Below, in pieces: positions 20,815-31,293 of a stretch of DNA of 35,843 nt (within the stretch, counting starts at the first letter, position 1; each line of letters starts with the position of its first letter). The notes below the pieces were generated by a model, which was not told where the DNA came from, searched no databases, and was given only the letters and a program-made list of their open reading frames with translations. Source of the DNA: Phoronis australis (lineage: Eukaryota > Phoronida > Phoronidae); the NCBI GenBank assembly GCA_002633005.1, contig NMRA01000862.1, positions 17,052 through 52,894 on the forward strand, written 5' to 3'. The position numbers and the translations under genes are program-made.

Positions 20815-21585
20815 AGGTAGCCAGCCAGTTAGCTGTATGAAAACCATCGTCAGCTAGGTATCACTGTGTGTTCAGCTCCGAAAAGCCTCGAAAATGCACA
20901 CAGCCAAGGTAGTTGTGCTCGTCACCTCGCCGTGAAACTCGTATCAACATGTAGAGCTAAAGACTGGACGAGGTGCAAGCAAAATCTTCGAATCTAACAA
21001 CACTCTCCTTGCCCGTTACAATCGTTTAAGTGAAAACCAATCTAACAAACGTCTTTATCTTGCTTGATTCTTCACCTTTTGTAACAATGAAAAGTATTTC
21101 GTCGTTTTGAAAACAGTGCGCTCGTGTCACGCGCACGTGCCATTTCCCTAAATTTTGCGACATCTTTCAGGAGATGAAAACAGCTTCGCAGCCATAAAAT
21201 TGTTTCTGAAATTCGGTTTGCTGGTAATAAAATGCTAAAACGTTGTAACTAAATGAAACCAGTTTCTATAACTTTTTGTGACATCTACACGACTTCGTGG
21301 AAGAAGAGCAATTGATTGAAGAATTGGCGAAAAAAGAACCCAGCCAACAGTTGACATAATATTTCATGGCGCCAAAAGTCGACGTAAAAGATTGCTCCAC
21401 TACTTCAGTAGCAGAGTAACGGTAAAACACCAATTTTTCCAACACCGTTAAATCGTTTATTTTACTCAACGAAGGGTGTAGTTTTTAATGACAGTAATTT
21501 TGTGTCAGATTTTATCTGGTCAGTTTTTACCCATACCGATGAAAAAGCTGTATATTTAGTACATGTATACAGCTTTGCGTCACGG
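20815..21585 (-). repeat. Tandem/dispersed repeat family, full copy A (about 770 bp)
   Basis: It begins GGTAGCCAGCCAGTTAGCTG and repeats from 21586 (GGCTACCAGTCAGCTAACTG), giving a tandem period of about 770 bp. Its minus strand holds degenerate coding-like sequence (LVFYRYSATEVVEQSF, FGAMKYYVNCW) shared with copy C at 24818-25128. Near its end AGCTGTATA...TATACAGCT forms a short palindrome. The family is not recognised. Confidence 0.8.
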
Positions 21586-21985
21586 CTACCAGTCAGCTAA
21601 CTGCATGAAGACTATTGTCAAAATACAGCTGAAACCACTGTGTACTAAACCTCGAAATTTCACACAGCCCGAGTAGTTCTGCGACTCACCTCGTTATGAA
21701 ACTTACACAATGTTACATCGTCAGGTAAAAATAACAACCGGCGGGGATGCTTGCAAAATTTGGGAATCAATCGACACTCGCTTTGCCCGGCGCAATCATT
21801 TAAGTGAAAACAATGTAGTATCGTCATTTTCTTGCATAATTCTCCGCGTTTTGTAACAAACAAAAGTCTTTCGTCATTTTTGAAACAGTACACTCGTGAC
21901 ACGCGCACGCGCCATTTTCTATTTTTGTGACATCTCGCGGGATATGATGGCAATTTAGCAGCACTAAAATTTATTCTGAATGTGA
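21586..21985 (-). repeat. Repeat family, truncated tandem copy B
   Basis: It matches the first 400 bp of copy A: CTGCATGAAGACTATTGTCA, CACACAGCC.GAGTAGTT, CTCACCTCG, GTGACACGCGCACGCGCCATTT. It has no terminal half. The minus-strand ORF at 21660-21989 reflects the same sequence and includes KWRVRVSRVYCFKNDERLL, similar to KWRVRVTRAYY in copy C. Confidence 0.8.
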
Positions 21986-22400
21986 TCATAGATTATAGAC
22001 AACAGATTCGCAACTCCGGCATATCCTTACGTGCTGAGTTGAACTCTCCTGACCTATCTGCTGCAGTTTCCGGTCAGTTTATTTTGACGAGAAATACTTG
22101 CATCTACTTTACTGTCCAAAACAACGAAAAAAACATTAATTAATATTAATTTCGGCATTGAAACGCTTTTCAAAGTGTTTCAATAGTAGAAGTGTTGGTA
22201 TTATGAGTACTTTTGGTTATGCTACTGGTAATTGATTACAAAATTCAAACTTAGGTGCCGACTGATTATGTCGTCTGCTTGCCCAATAGCAGCATAGTTA
22301 TCGGACAGTTTTTGATTTATGGTTCACATAGGCCTACTGAGAAAACTACGAAAGCATGTTTATAAATCAGCATTCTCAAGTGAGCAATTCTTCTGGGAAG
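21986..22400. other. Intronic sequence, nothing recognised
   Basis: AT-rich sequence between the tandem repeats and the hairpin pair. No ORF, repeat or splice signal is supported. Confidence 0.5.
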
Positions 22401-22408
22401 TGTTGAGT

Positions 22409-22465
22409 GGTCCTTAAAAGGGCCGTTGGTTGTAGCTATAGCGTGAAATGGTTCTTAAAAGAACC
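22409..22465 (-). other. Two tandem histone-mRNA-like 3' stem-loops
   Basis: On the minus strand two hairpins, at 22465-22450 and 22424-22409, read GGTTCTTTTAAGAACC and GGCCCTTTTAAGGACC. Each has a 6-bp stem with a TTTA loop. They are flanked on the 5' side by CAAC and on the 3' side by ATTTC and ACTCA, resembling metazoan replication-dependent histone 3' ends (6-bp stem, 4-base U-rich loop, A-rich 5' flank). A purine run (CCCAGAAGAATT) follows the second. No histone coding sequence is visible upstream on this strand within 500 bp, so this may be a histone gene remnant or chance. Confidence 0.4.
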
Positions 22466-22479
22466 GTTGAATAATTCAA

Positions 22480-24679
22480 CATAAATCACACAGTATACCA
22501 TGCTCACTCAAGTACTGAAGGTCCTCTCCATTCAAGTTTCCATCTGGGAAGGTTGGATGAAAACAGAGAAGATGGCAATATCGATGACAGTTGTATCACC
22601 TTATATAAATGTTACCGTTCTCCAACGTTATCACGAACTCTGCCTTTCTCAATTCTTGTTCCTGGACTCAGAAGTAGCCCTGAACCATAGGGTAAAAAGA
22701 TATGGCTACGAAAACGAATCAAATTTTGAAAATCATCGCCTTCGTCTGATTACGTGTTGCTGTCGCCACACTGTTGTTCCTCCCCAACATCAATGTCGAA
22801 AATCTACGTTACAAGTGATGGAAATTTGTGTCCTTTGTTTCTAACTTTTAAGTATCGTGCACGTGTGCACTGTAGCAACACTTTGTATCTTATTCTTATT
22901 TGGCCAATCTGTTGATACAGTAAATTTCCTTATTTATGCCCATCCTGATTTGACAGCAACTTGAGCTTGTTGGGTTCTATCATATATTGGGTTGGCATTG
23001 GGACCCACATGATGCTTACTCGAATGGGCTTCATTTTCCAAGTATTTCAAATTGAGGTGAAGTAAATAAACAAAGTGGGTGATTATCATCACCAGAATTT
23101 CATCATTTGTATCTTTTGCCGGGTGCTCAAATTTTCTGAGACTATGGAATGTCAGATTTGTAAGGTAGAAGTGTTTCGCTGGATTTCCAGGTCTGTGGCG
23201 TTATTTATGCCGGACCAAAATTAAAAAACAGACCTTTGTTTAAATCAGGAGCTGCATGATACACATTTATTAGACGTGCGCAGGCGATGCACTGATCACT
23301 TGGAACCATTTTTATGCTTTATTAATGTATAGTTAAACCAAGCTGAGGAGCTTGAAACCTGATTTACGGTAATTTTTGGCAGTCGTATTTTCTGAAAAAT
23401 GCTCGTAAGTTGACAACAAAGTTTGATAGCAATGCACTGCAGTTTTGAAGAAACTCTGTTCATAGGTTACAGATGCGTCACAGAGCGTAACTTTGATGAA
23501 TTCTAGCTTACGATTTCACCTGTTTCGAAGACCAGGTTTCAACCACTTTTGGGCTATAATAAGTGGATTTTTCTAAGCACCCTGGCCGCTTATTAGGGCG
23601 CATACGGTAATATTTCAGAAGGGCAATACTTAGTATCCTTTATGCACGGGACCCTTATGTTACAACAGGAGTGGGATTGGCTCATTATGTACCCTACATG
23701 TGGCATAGGACTTTACAAAACTGGTTGAAGAATTTTGTTTTCGTCATGAACGTTCGTTTGAAAGGCTTAAGTTTAGAAATGTTAGGACTTGAACATTGAA
23801 GAATAAAAACAACCTTTACACCCCTCTGGTGTTCCTGTTCCATGTTTTCAAAGAAGTTGGTTGCATTTTCATAGACTGCAGTCGAGAGATTTTGTGCGGC
23901 ATATATTCGACATGAAATGAGTGTGTAACCTGCTGTTGAATTGCGAGATAGATTTTGACTGGCCGGGTGGTTATTTATGAAGTATTACTGTAATCTTTAT
24001 TTATGTTAAAGGTTTTACCAGCGTTCTATTTATCTGTACACGAATGTGAATTTGTTGAAATCGCTGATCCAAATCCTGGCCAAATGTGCGCATTTTGCTG
24101 AGACAAACCGTCTGATCAGGGCCAGCGAAGAGTAATTTGGTTAATTCGCTCACTAGGCTATGGCTGAACTTCCTCGTAAGGACAAGAGTTTACGAAGAAA
24201 TTTAGCGGATAATCTACGTCAAAAAGTTTACCAGATAGTTTTCATCAAAACGGAGAAAACAAAATTGGATTTGTGAAGACAGGATTAAGTAGTAGAGTCC
24301 CTTAAAAACATTCATCTTCGAAGTGCCTTGAACAAATGTATAAAGTCTTATTGCTGAAACAACTGCCATTCACGTTGACTCAAGAAGTAAGGTTTTCTTC
24401 CCACTGCCGATTATGGGGTCTTAGGATGGTATGGAAGCTAACTCCTTTGCATTTCGCTTGTGTGGCCGAACAACCGGCCACACAGTAGCCGACCATGATT
24501 AGCAGACGGCGTACTTGCCGGAAATTGCACCAGATAATTTAGCTAGGTGTCGCCAGTTAATAATGACGTAAAGGCTTGTGCGCAAGGTCACAGATTTCGT
24601 CCATTGAAAGTATACGGAGATGGCGGTCCATGTACTACAGTCTATGATGTGATCGAGGAGCGGATAAATTTAAGCTTGG
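22480..24679. other. Intronic sequence, no gene recognised
   Basis: An ORF at 22500-22844 (+) has no known domain. A perfect 10-bp hairpin, TGTGTGGCCG with loop AACAAC, lies at 24459-24484. Nothing else is supported in this 2.2 kb. Confidence 0.45.
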
Positions 24680-25130
24680 TACAAAGCTGTATACTAAATA
24701 TACAGCTTTGCGCCGATGTGGGTAAAAAGTGGTAAGATAACATTTGACACAAAATTAGTTTCATTAAAAGCTACAGTCTTCCTTGAGTAAACCAAATTAT
24801 TTAACGGTGTTCGAAAATTGGCGTTCTACCGTTATTCTGCTGCTAAATTTGTCGAGCGATCTTTAGCAACGGCTTTCGGCGCCATGAAATATTGCGTCAC
24901 CTATTGGCCAGTTTCTTTTACCGAGTCTTCAATCAACTGCTGTTCTTTCAAGAGGGTGCGTACACGTCACGAAAAATTATTGGAACTGGTTTCACTTCAT
25001 TACAAGTTTTTAGAATTTCGATACCGAAAAACCGAATTTCAGATCAAAATTTGCTGCTGCGAAGTTGTCGCAAAAATTAGGAAATGGCGCGTGCGAGTGA
25101 CACGAGCGTACTATCAAGGAGTGTACTACT
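24680..25130 (+). repeat. Repeat family copy C, opposite orientation to A and B
   Basis: The reverse complement of copy A from about 21120 to 21575 aligns throughout. It starts with TATACAGCTTTGCG and GTGGGTAAAAA and runs through CATGAAATATTGCGTCA to GGCGCGTGCGAGTGACACG. It keeps the longest open frame of the family (24818-25195, with FGAMKYCVTYW and WRVRVTRAYY). The frame could be ancestral coding sequence, but it has no recognised domain. Confidence 0.8.
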
Positions 25131-26184
25131 ACAGGATAGTTCACTCCGCAATTTTACCATTCGCCGCAATGGTTACCGGTCTAAACACTAGTTAGGAGCG
25201 CAGTCCGAACAATCTAAACACTGATAAATTCATACTTATATGACATTCAACGTGCAATAAATTACTGTGTGATTGAAAATTGTTAGAATACATAAACTAA
25301 CATCCACATGAGAAAGAAAATGTGTGTATTAATCAATATTAAAGTGAATTTGTTTTTATTCTCTTGGAGCTCTCTTCAAAATCCATCATGGTTTTGTTTC
25401 ATGTTTGAGTTCTTAACACGGCAATTCTCGTTCCTTATAACAGTTCATACATCCATGGACTACATAATTTGAATGATTGCCCCTGGGGATTCATAGGGGA
25501 ATTCCCCCAGGTGCCAGCTAGCAGGGGGTATCAGGCAAAAACCAGGTGGGCGCCAAATGGGTGTTGACCCCCTCAAAGGGTTTTCACATGGGAGGAGTGC
25601 TAAACAGGTAAAAACCAATAGGTATGTATACCACATGGGTGTTGAGCCCCACCCATCGTCACACATTTTGGTTGCTCCCCTGACCATCGACAAACATGTT
25701 GCTCCCAGCTCACTGCTGGTTTCATCTGCACCCAACAATTTCGCATGTGTTCCCTATTCAATGCACCAGGCTACTAGCAATGCAGACAATTATTTTGTGC
25801 AGTGGGTGTTACACAAGTGAGAAGAAGAAAGCAAGGCAATTCATCACTACCACAAAATCGTAATACAATTTTAGAACATTCCATTATTTCTTAGACATGC
25901 CAGTATAGGGCTCAATCCCACTCTCCCACTCACCAAAAGTTACAAGTTACTTGCTAATCTGTAGAATACCTCACAACTTACAAAATGAAGTAACATTGAG
26001 TATATCATCACTCGTCATCGTCAAAGTTCAAATTTCATGACAAAAATTAAGAGGTACTGAACAGCAATCAAAATTTTCACTACCAAAAAAGACTTGGATG
26101 ATAAAACCAAAATTTTATTTTATATACCCACTGTTCCTATTATCAAAAACAGTAAATATTTCAGGTAAGTTAAAGCCAGACCAT
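25131..26184. other. Intronic sequence with a small G/C-rich hairpin region
   Basis: At about 25478-25512 CCCCTGGGG and GGGGAATTCCCCCAGG can fold into short hairpins. ORFs on both strands at 25460-25820 overlap and have no domain. No gene is called. Confidence 0.4.
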
Positions 26185-26500
26185 GAGGTCACACCAGCAA
26201 CAATTCTTCTTAAATTCGGTTTACTGACATCAAAAGTCTAAAAACTTATAATGAAGTGAAACCAGTTCCAATAATTTGTTGTAACGTGTACGCATCCTCG
26301 TGAAAGAACAATAGTTGATTGAAGAATCGGTGAAAAAGAAACTTGCCAATACATGTTGGTGATGCGATATTTCACGGCTCCGAAAGCCGAGGCAAAGGAT
26401 CACACCACAATTTAATTTTATCAGCAGAATACATGTAAGGGTAGAAACGTCATTTTTCCAACACCGGTAAATAATTTAGTTTATACCACAATTTTAGCCT
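26185..26500 (-). repeat. Repeat family copy D
   Basis: It has the same orientation as A. Shared blocks include TGAAACCAGTTCCAATAA, GATTGAAGAATCGGTGAAAAAG, GATATTTCACGGC and TTTTTCCAACACCGGTAAAT. It is partial and diverged. Confidence 0.75.
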
Positions 26501-26535
26501 TGAATGGCAGATACAACCGTGTAATAACAAATAAA

Positions 26536-26557
26536 GTTATCTCACTAGTGAGATAAC
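26536..26557. repeat. Perfect 22-bp palindrome
   Basis: GTTATCTCACT is followed directly by its exact reverse complement with no loop. It lies 11 bp left of the SINE-like block at 26568. It may be a junction or a protein-binding site; function is unknown. Confidence 0.9.
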
Positions 26558-26567
26558 ATTTTGGCGG

Positions 26568-26690
26568 GAAACCGAGGCCGAATAGCTCACTTGCGAGTTT
26601 CTCGTTAGTCAATGTGACGTCACCGGAAAAGGGGCAAAACCCGCCATATTGGTCTTGTTTGGCCCCGAGTCTTTGCTACACACGCTAAAT
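26568..26690 (+). repeat. SINE-like unit, inverted partner (left)
   Basis: CGAGGCCGAATAGCTCACTTGCGAGTTT and TGACGTCACCGGAAAAGGGG are found again in reverse complement at about 27645-27755. It lacks the tRNA-like head seen in the right copy. It contains TGACGTCA, a CRE-type octamer. Confidence 0.65.
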
Positions 26691-27639
26691 TTTACTGAGT
26701 TCATATGGTGAATTTTACGCTTAAAACGTTAACACAACTTAAAAGATAGTAGATGGATCGTGGAATAACTGTGAATGGACGAAGAAAATGTGAACTTGTT
26801 ATGTTGTGCGAAGCTGTGAACGGACTGAAATTGGAACTCAACCCGGTCTAGGCCTGAATGCCGCAAGCATACAGGAGCGATAGTTTATCCCCATAAAAAC
26901 TTACTCACTTCAAAATACAGCAAATAAAATCAAATGAAACATGCATATGTGCACATGGACTTATAATTAATTAACACATACCCTGACTCTGGATACAATT
27001 TAATCTACAAATAACTTGAACCTATCCATGAAAACCTCGCGGTTCGCTCAAGTTTCTCTCACAGGGCGCCATTTTGAGAAAGTTACGTGAAATCACGAAC
27101 AATAAGTCCAAAGAAAACAAATCTTACAAATTCACTTGATACGTTCTCATGTTATTTTGCAAGTGTCACGCGCCAGGTCTCGCGCTTCACTCAGTCTCGC
27201 GCTAGCCTTTGCCTCATACTCACCCGACAAGTTGAACTACTTTGTGGTTATCGCGCGTGCGGTTTAAGTTAACAGTAACCACAATGTGGAGTTGGAATTG
27301 TTCGCCAAAGTCACCTGAATTCCCGTAGCTATGCTTCTTCGAAGATATGTTTAGAAGTAGAAAGGACAACTGGAGAAAGTAAGCGTCTTTTTAGGTGACA
27401 ATTTTAGATGTAGAATGTATTTTTGACGTGGTGAAAACTTAATCAGTAAGCGGATTTCGCCTATCGCCCGTTTAAAATACACGAAACGAAATTAGTACAA
27501 AACGCGATAGAACGTATTGTAGTGCGAATCTGAATTTCATTTGCCATAACAGCAATGCTTGTTTGGCATTTTTCGAACTAAACGGCCAAAAAGTGGAAGA
27601 AAATAACAGAATACACTCTGCTAACGTATTGGGCAAATG
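26691..27639. other. Sequence between the inverted SINE-like units
   Basis: The block is partly CpG-rich (for example CACGCGCCAGGTCTCGCGC near 27168). A + strand ORF at 27087-27272 has no known domain. No RNA gene or splice-bordered exon is supported. Confidence 0.4.
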
Positions 27640-27800
27640 AGCCAAACGACAAGCTTTTGCCCCACTTCCCGTGACGTCACAGTTAAGTCTCACGTAATCT
27701 CGCGTTATTGTTATAAACTCGCAAAAGGACTATTCGACCTCGGGCCTCATAGTTTCGAGTCGCCGACTTTACCACTACACCGCTCAGCGGCTGACGACAT
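27640..27800 (-). repeat. tRNA-derived SINE-like unit
   Basis: On the minus strand CCGCTGAGCGGTGTAGTGGT resembles a tRNA D-arm with A box. AGGTCGAATAGTCC, about 35 bases further on, resembles a B box (GGTTCGAATCC). The body then runs GCGAGTTTATAACAATAACG to TGACGTCACGGG. A similar body without the head lies inverted at 26568-26690. No terminal tail was identified. It may be a diverged tRNA pseudogene joined to repeat DNA. Confidence 0.5.
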
Positions 27801-28440
27801 CTAACGTGAAAATAGAATACTTAAATGAGCACGCGCAACAATTGCATGTTCAACAAAGGACATTGCACCGACATTTATACGCTATGAAAAATATGACGCA
27901 TAATTTCCATAAAGACGATATTTTAATTCAGTGATTTTTTTCTCTCGTGTTCTCTCACTTGTAAATCACCGATCTCCAATCTGAGCATTATAGTCAGTTA
28001 CTAGTGGTAACCTACTTTAGCAGACTATATTTTCTCGGTCGAAGCTTGGCGTGATAAAATGTGTAGTAAGCTATAATAGTTTCTAAACCTTAATTTATAG
28101 ATTCAATTCATTTCTATTTTGTTTAAATTTCCAATTGGTTTTGAGTATAAGTAATATTTGACAAAAATAGCTCGGCTTTTCTTAAAAGGTCACGACCTCC
28201 GACCTCAGGCCTCTGACATAGAAAGTAGTTACAAAGCCGAGGCGAGTCGAGAAAGGTAGGTGGATTCAGTGCAATGTTTCTCGTTTAGTATGTGGTATAA
28301 ATAGGTTATTACATGTTGTCAGTCGTTATCCCCCTTATCTAACGCCCCTCGGGCGATAATTCTCCAAAATCCACTCGGGCTCTAGATAACGAGGGATAAC
28401 GACTTCGCCATCTAATAATCTATATTTACTCAAGGAAAAA
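27801..28440. other. Intronic sequence with a short inverted repeat
   Basis: No gene is recognised. An 82-bp inverted repeat lies at 28322-28403 (annotated separately). CCTCCGACCTCAGGCCTC at 28196-28213 resembles the cluster near 27740 but is too short to assign. Confidence 0.45.
28322..28403. repeat. Short inverted repeat, 82 bp
   Basis: GTCGTTATCCCCCTTATCTA at the left and TAGATAACGAGGGATAACGAC at the right are inverted copies with small mismatches. They enclose a second small hairpin, CGCCCCTCGGGCG. It may be a MITE remnant or a structured RNA element. Confidence 0.6.
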
Positions 28441-28740
28441 TAGTTTTTAATGACAGTATTTTATCTGGTCAGTTTTTACCCACATCGGCACAGAGCTGTA
28501 TATTTAGTATACAGCTATAATCTTAATAAGGCTAGCCATTGGATAACGCTATATCTCATGTCGACAACGCATGAGTCGCTCCACAACTTTAGCAATAAGA
28601 ATAGCAGAAGAACGCCTATTATTCTAACACCGGTATATAACCGTAGATTTTAATGACACTAATTTTGTTCCAGATTTTATTTGGCTAGTTTTTATCCACA
28701 ACGGCGCTAAGCTGTATAATCAATATGCAGTTCCGCACCA
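28440..28740. repeat. Repeat family copy E, terminal parts
   Basis: TAGTTTTTAATGACAGTATTTTATCTGGTCAGTTTTTACCCA with AGCTGTATATTTAGTATACAGCT appears at 28441-28522. A second diverged version (TTTTAATGACACTAATTTTG, GGCTAGTTTTTATCCA) appears at 28648-28740. This is the terminal region of copy A, present twice. Confidence 0.7.
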
Positions 28741-30004
28741 AGGCTTTAACATTTACCTTGCTCACGTACATGTATATAACAGTATTAAGAAAGCCCATCG
28801 CACCTTCGGGGCTATTACTCCGGCTAAAATACAACAAAAATTCATTTTCAAAAGTCATATATGTATGCTGTAGTGAATCTTATCAAGGAACGCAATGCGC
28901 ACCATTCACTCGATTAGCTTTTACTCATTTGTCTACGAAAATATCACATCCACAGCCAAAGACCCTGACACGCTTCTACCTCAAGCAAAATTTTCAAAAA
29001 GGGACGTTAGGTATAATCAAGTAGAAACAGTAACTATTTCAGGCATTGGGAAGATGAAAACTTTAACTCTCCTTTGTATTATTGAGTATGCTGGGTTCTA
29101 ATTTTGTTGCCAGGTCTCGAAATGTACACGCGTGGGTGCGATGCGTTTGTGTGTGTATGTGTGCGAGCATGCAGGATTTAGTGTTGCGGTTATACATATC
29201 AGACTTGCATATCATAGCAAATATGACCAGCAAACGATGAAATTGTTATCACATGAAATAATTGTCTGCAAAATGATACGGGAACATAACTGCACGAAAA
29301 TTACGCCATTTAAAAGGACTTCTTCGCCGAAGATTCGATGTTTTAGTGTTCGTTTGATACTTCGCAATTTTCATCTTTCAAAAATTTTAATTTTGTCATG
29401 ACTTGAAGACCAGATATTGAGATTAGTGTATAAATTAACTTTCAAAATACTTATCCAGAAGTTTTGATCAGACAAGATGTAGCAGTAAACAAGCAAACGA
29501 ATTAAGATAGCTTTTGTTGGTTCAATATATGACTTCCGAGTATCATCCGAAACAGAAGTTTTTAGAGACAAAGCTTAACAATCGTGAGACTTACGTCAAA
29601 AGATCACAGAGAAATTCGATTGCTTAAGCCGATAAATTTTGGGTATGTGAGAAACAGTCTGAATTGTGTATCTTGGACAGCCGGTCGAAGTAAGTATCAT
29701 ATGATGTGAAGGACGGAGCATTTAGTTTCTTATAAAGTACCAAACGTTCAATAAATCTATATTTGGTTTCGAGAAGTGTCACACACAACTTTAGGAATCA
29801 CACAAGTCTCTCAAAACTTCAGGTTATCTCCACAGTCCTGTTCCTTAACAGTCGCTCCACAGCTACGATTTACTTTAACACCCGTGAGCATGACATGGCT
29901 GCAACAATACAGCGTAACCGTTGAACCCAGTACAGTCCTGTTATGTGACACCTAACTGTTGTTTGTCCTTTATTGAGTTACTTACTTCCCGTATCGCTCA
30001 AGTT

Positions 30005-30006
<2 letters not shown>
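28741..30006. other. Intronic sequence, no gene recognised
   Basis: Several overlapping ORFs of 60-99 codons on both strands have no recognisable domain. No repeat of the families above is seen. Confidence 0.5.
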
Positions 30007-30044
<38 letters not shown>

Positions 30045-30069
30045 CCACACATGCACACACACACACACA
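30007..30069. repeat. CA/TG microsatellite, interrupted
   Basis: About 16 uninterrupted CA units are followed by TCACCCACACATG and about 8 further CA units. The ORF that crosses it encodes a His-Thr run and is not a gene. Confidence 0.97.
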
Positions 30070-30960
30070 AATAATTCAACAACAGCTCTGGAATACATGT
30101 CACATTTTTGCAACTGCTCTAATTGCGCACGTTACTCATACACAAAGCCGCACCGTATCAAACCATAAGCAGACTGAACATCCTGCCTACATGTACCCGC
30201 TGGTTGTATACAAAAGTATTTTACATTCCAAAGGAACATAAAAAAAACGAAAACAATATGCAGGGACAGCTTTAGCCATCATTCACCAAATAGTGTCATC
30301 ACATTTTTGACAACATATAAGTACCAAGTTTCCAAAGTAGATGTGTTGCATGGAAAGCTCCTTACCCTGCATTTAGTTTCAATTCCGAATGGATGATTTT
30401 CAATGTACTCTCGAAATGTATCACACCTAAAAATGACTTAGCTCTGAAGGTAACACAGTAGGAGAATGTCTGCACATATTTCACAAATATGCTGAAATGT
30501 AGGGAACGTAGTTGACTCAATATTGAGACTTTTCCATGCAACCGGCAACAGATGTACATTTAAGCATGGACTAAAACCTACAATACAGAAATTGTTAAAA
30601 TCAATGATGAGAATAAATTCAGCTCAACATTGACAATCTCTTCCTTCCTATTTCTTGTCCACCATGCGCATGCTTTGGGTCCGTTCTTTATATCAGAAAG
30701 TCGAGTCCTTCTCATTGGCAAACTGAGCTTGATACTTAGGTATGTGAGACAAGGAGACAAAGACTTTGAACCAAGACCTGATGATTCCAACGTGAGTGAC
30801 GGAGTGGATTGTTAAAATTTTAGAGACCTCCTGTAGCCAATATGTTGTGATGGCTTGGCTGCACGTGCTTGAACTATCTGAGAGTTCCTCCTATGGCAAT
30901 TTTTGTCGGACTGGTCAGTAATGCGTCGACGTCATAATCTTCAGTTGTCTGTGTTGGACA
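30070..30960. other. Intronic sequence, no gene recognised
   Basis: Short ORFs on both strands lack domains and splice borders. The stretch ends close to the second exon of the NIDO/CCP gene. Confidence 0.5.
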
Positions 30961-30977
30961 AGGTAATTTCTGTTTAG

Positions 30978-31130
30978 GTAACCAATGATGGTACTGTGAA
31001 CCTGGGGCCTTGTGGAGACAACGCCGCACCCAGAATCATGGCTCAGGAATTCGCAGAAAGCAATTTCGGCAGAACCAGTATGGTGTATTACAGGCTTGTT
31101 AATCGCAAGAACGACTCGCCCACTATTCAG
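30978..31130 (+). CDS. NIDO/CCP gene, exon: middle of NIDO domain
   Basis: The acceptor TTCTGTTTAG ends at 30977 and the donor CAG|GTACAT begins at 31131. The exon is 153 bp, phase 0-0, with no stop. It reads VTNDGTVNLGPCG, then PRIMAQEFAESNFG, then MVYYRLVNRKN. NIDO domains show NNGxISFG, IAPFWADxD, then GxVYYR with the same spacing, so this is the central part of a NIDO domain with the W lost. Joined to exon 1 in phase 0 the boundary reads STIC|VTNDG. Sequons are absent. A longer minus-strand ORF (30915-31427) covers the same DNA and is its antisense shadow. Confidence 0.68.
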
Positions 31131-31293
31131 GTACATGTATGTTTTAAATGCACTTTTATCGAGTATCCAGTACTCCAATCCGCAATTTAAGGTTTCTGTA
31201 AATAAGGTGTAGTGTACGCATGTGTACCTGTAATTGTGTGATCCTTGGGTTGAAATTTTACATAATGAGACGAATGCACTTGTACATTTGTAG

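Larger units (their letters stand above)
20789..30977 (+). other. Long candidate intron 1 of the NIDO/CCP gene (10.2 kb)
   Basis: It starts GTAAGT and ends CTGTTTAG. It is filled with repeats: tandem family copies at 20815-21985, further copies at 24680-25130, 26185-26500 and 28440-28740, a SINE-like inverted pair at 26568-27800, a CA microsatellite and two histone-like hairpins. No additional exon with a NIDO-compatible frame was recognised, although one cannot be excluded. Confidence 0.55.

Noticed and set aside
20796-20857. Continuation of the signal-peptide ORF past 20788.
   Set aside because: A consensus GTAAGT donor lies at 20789 and the NIDO sequence continues at 30978. The extension is intron read-through.
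22500-22844. + strand ORF of 114 codons next to the histone-like hairpins.
   Set aside because: It is not a histone, is on the opposite strand to the hairpins, has no known domain and no splice support.
29921-30241. + strand ORF with a His-Thr run.
   Set aside because: Produced by the CA microsatellite.
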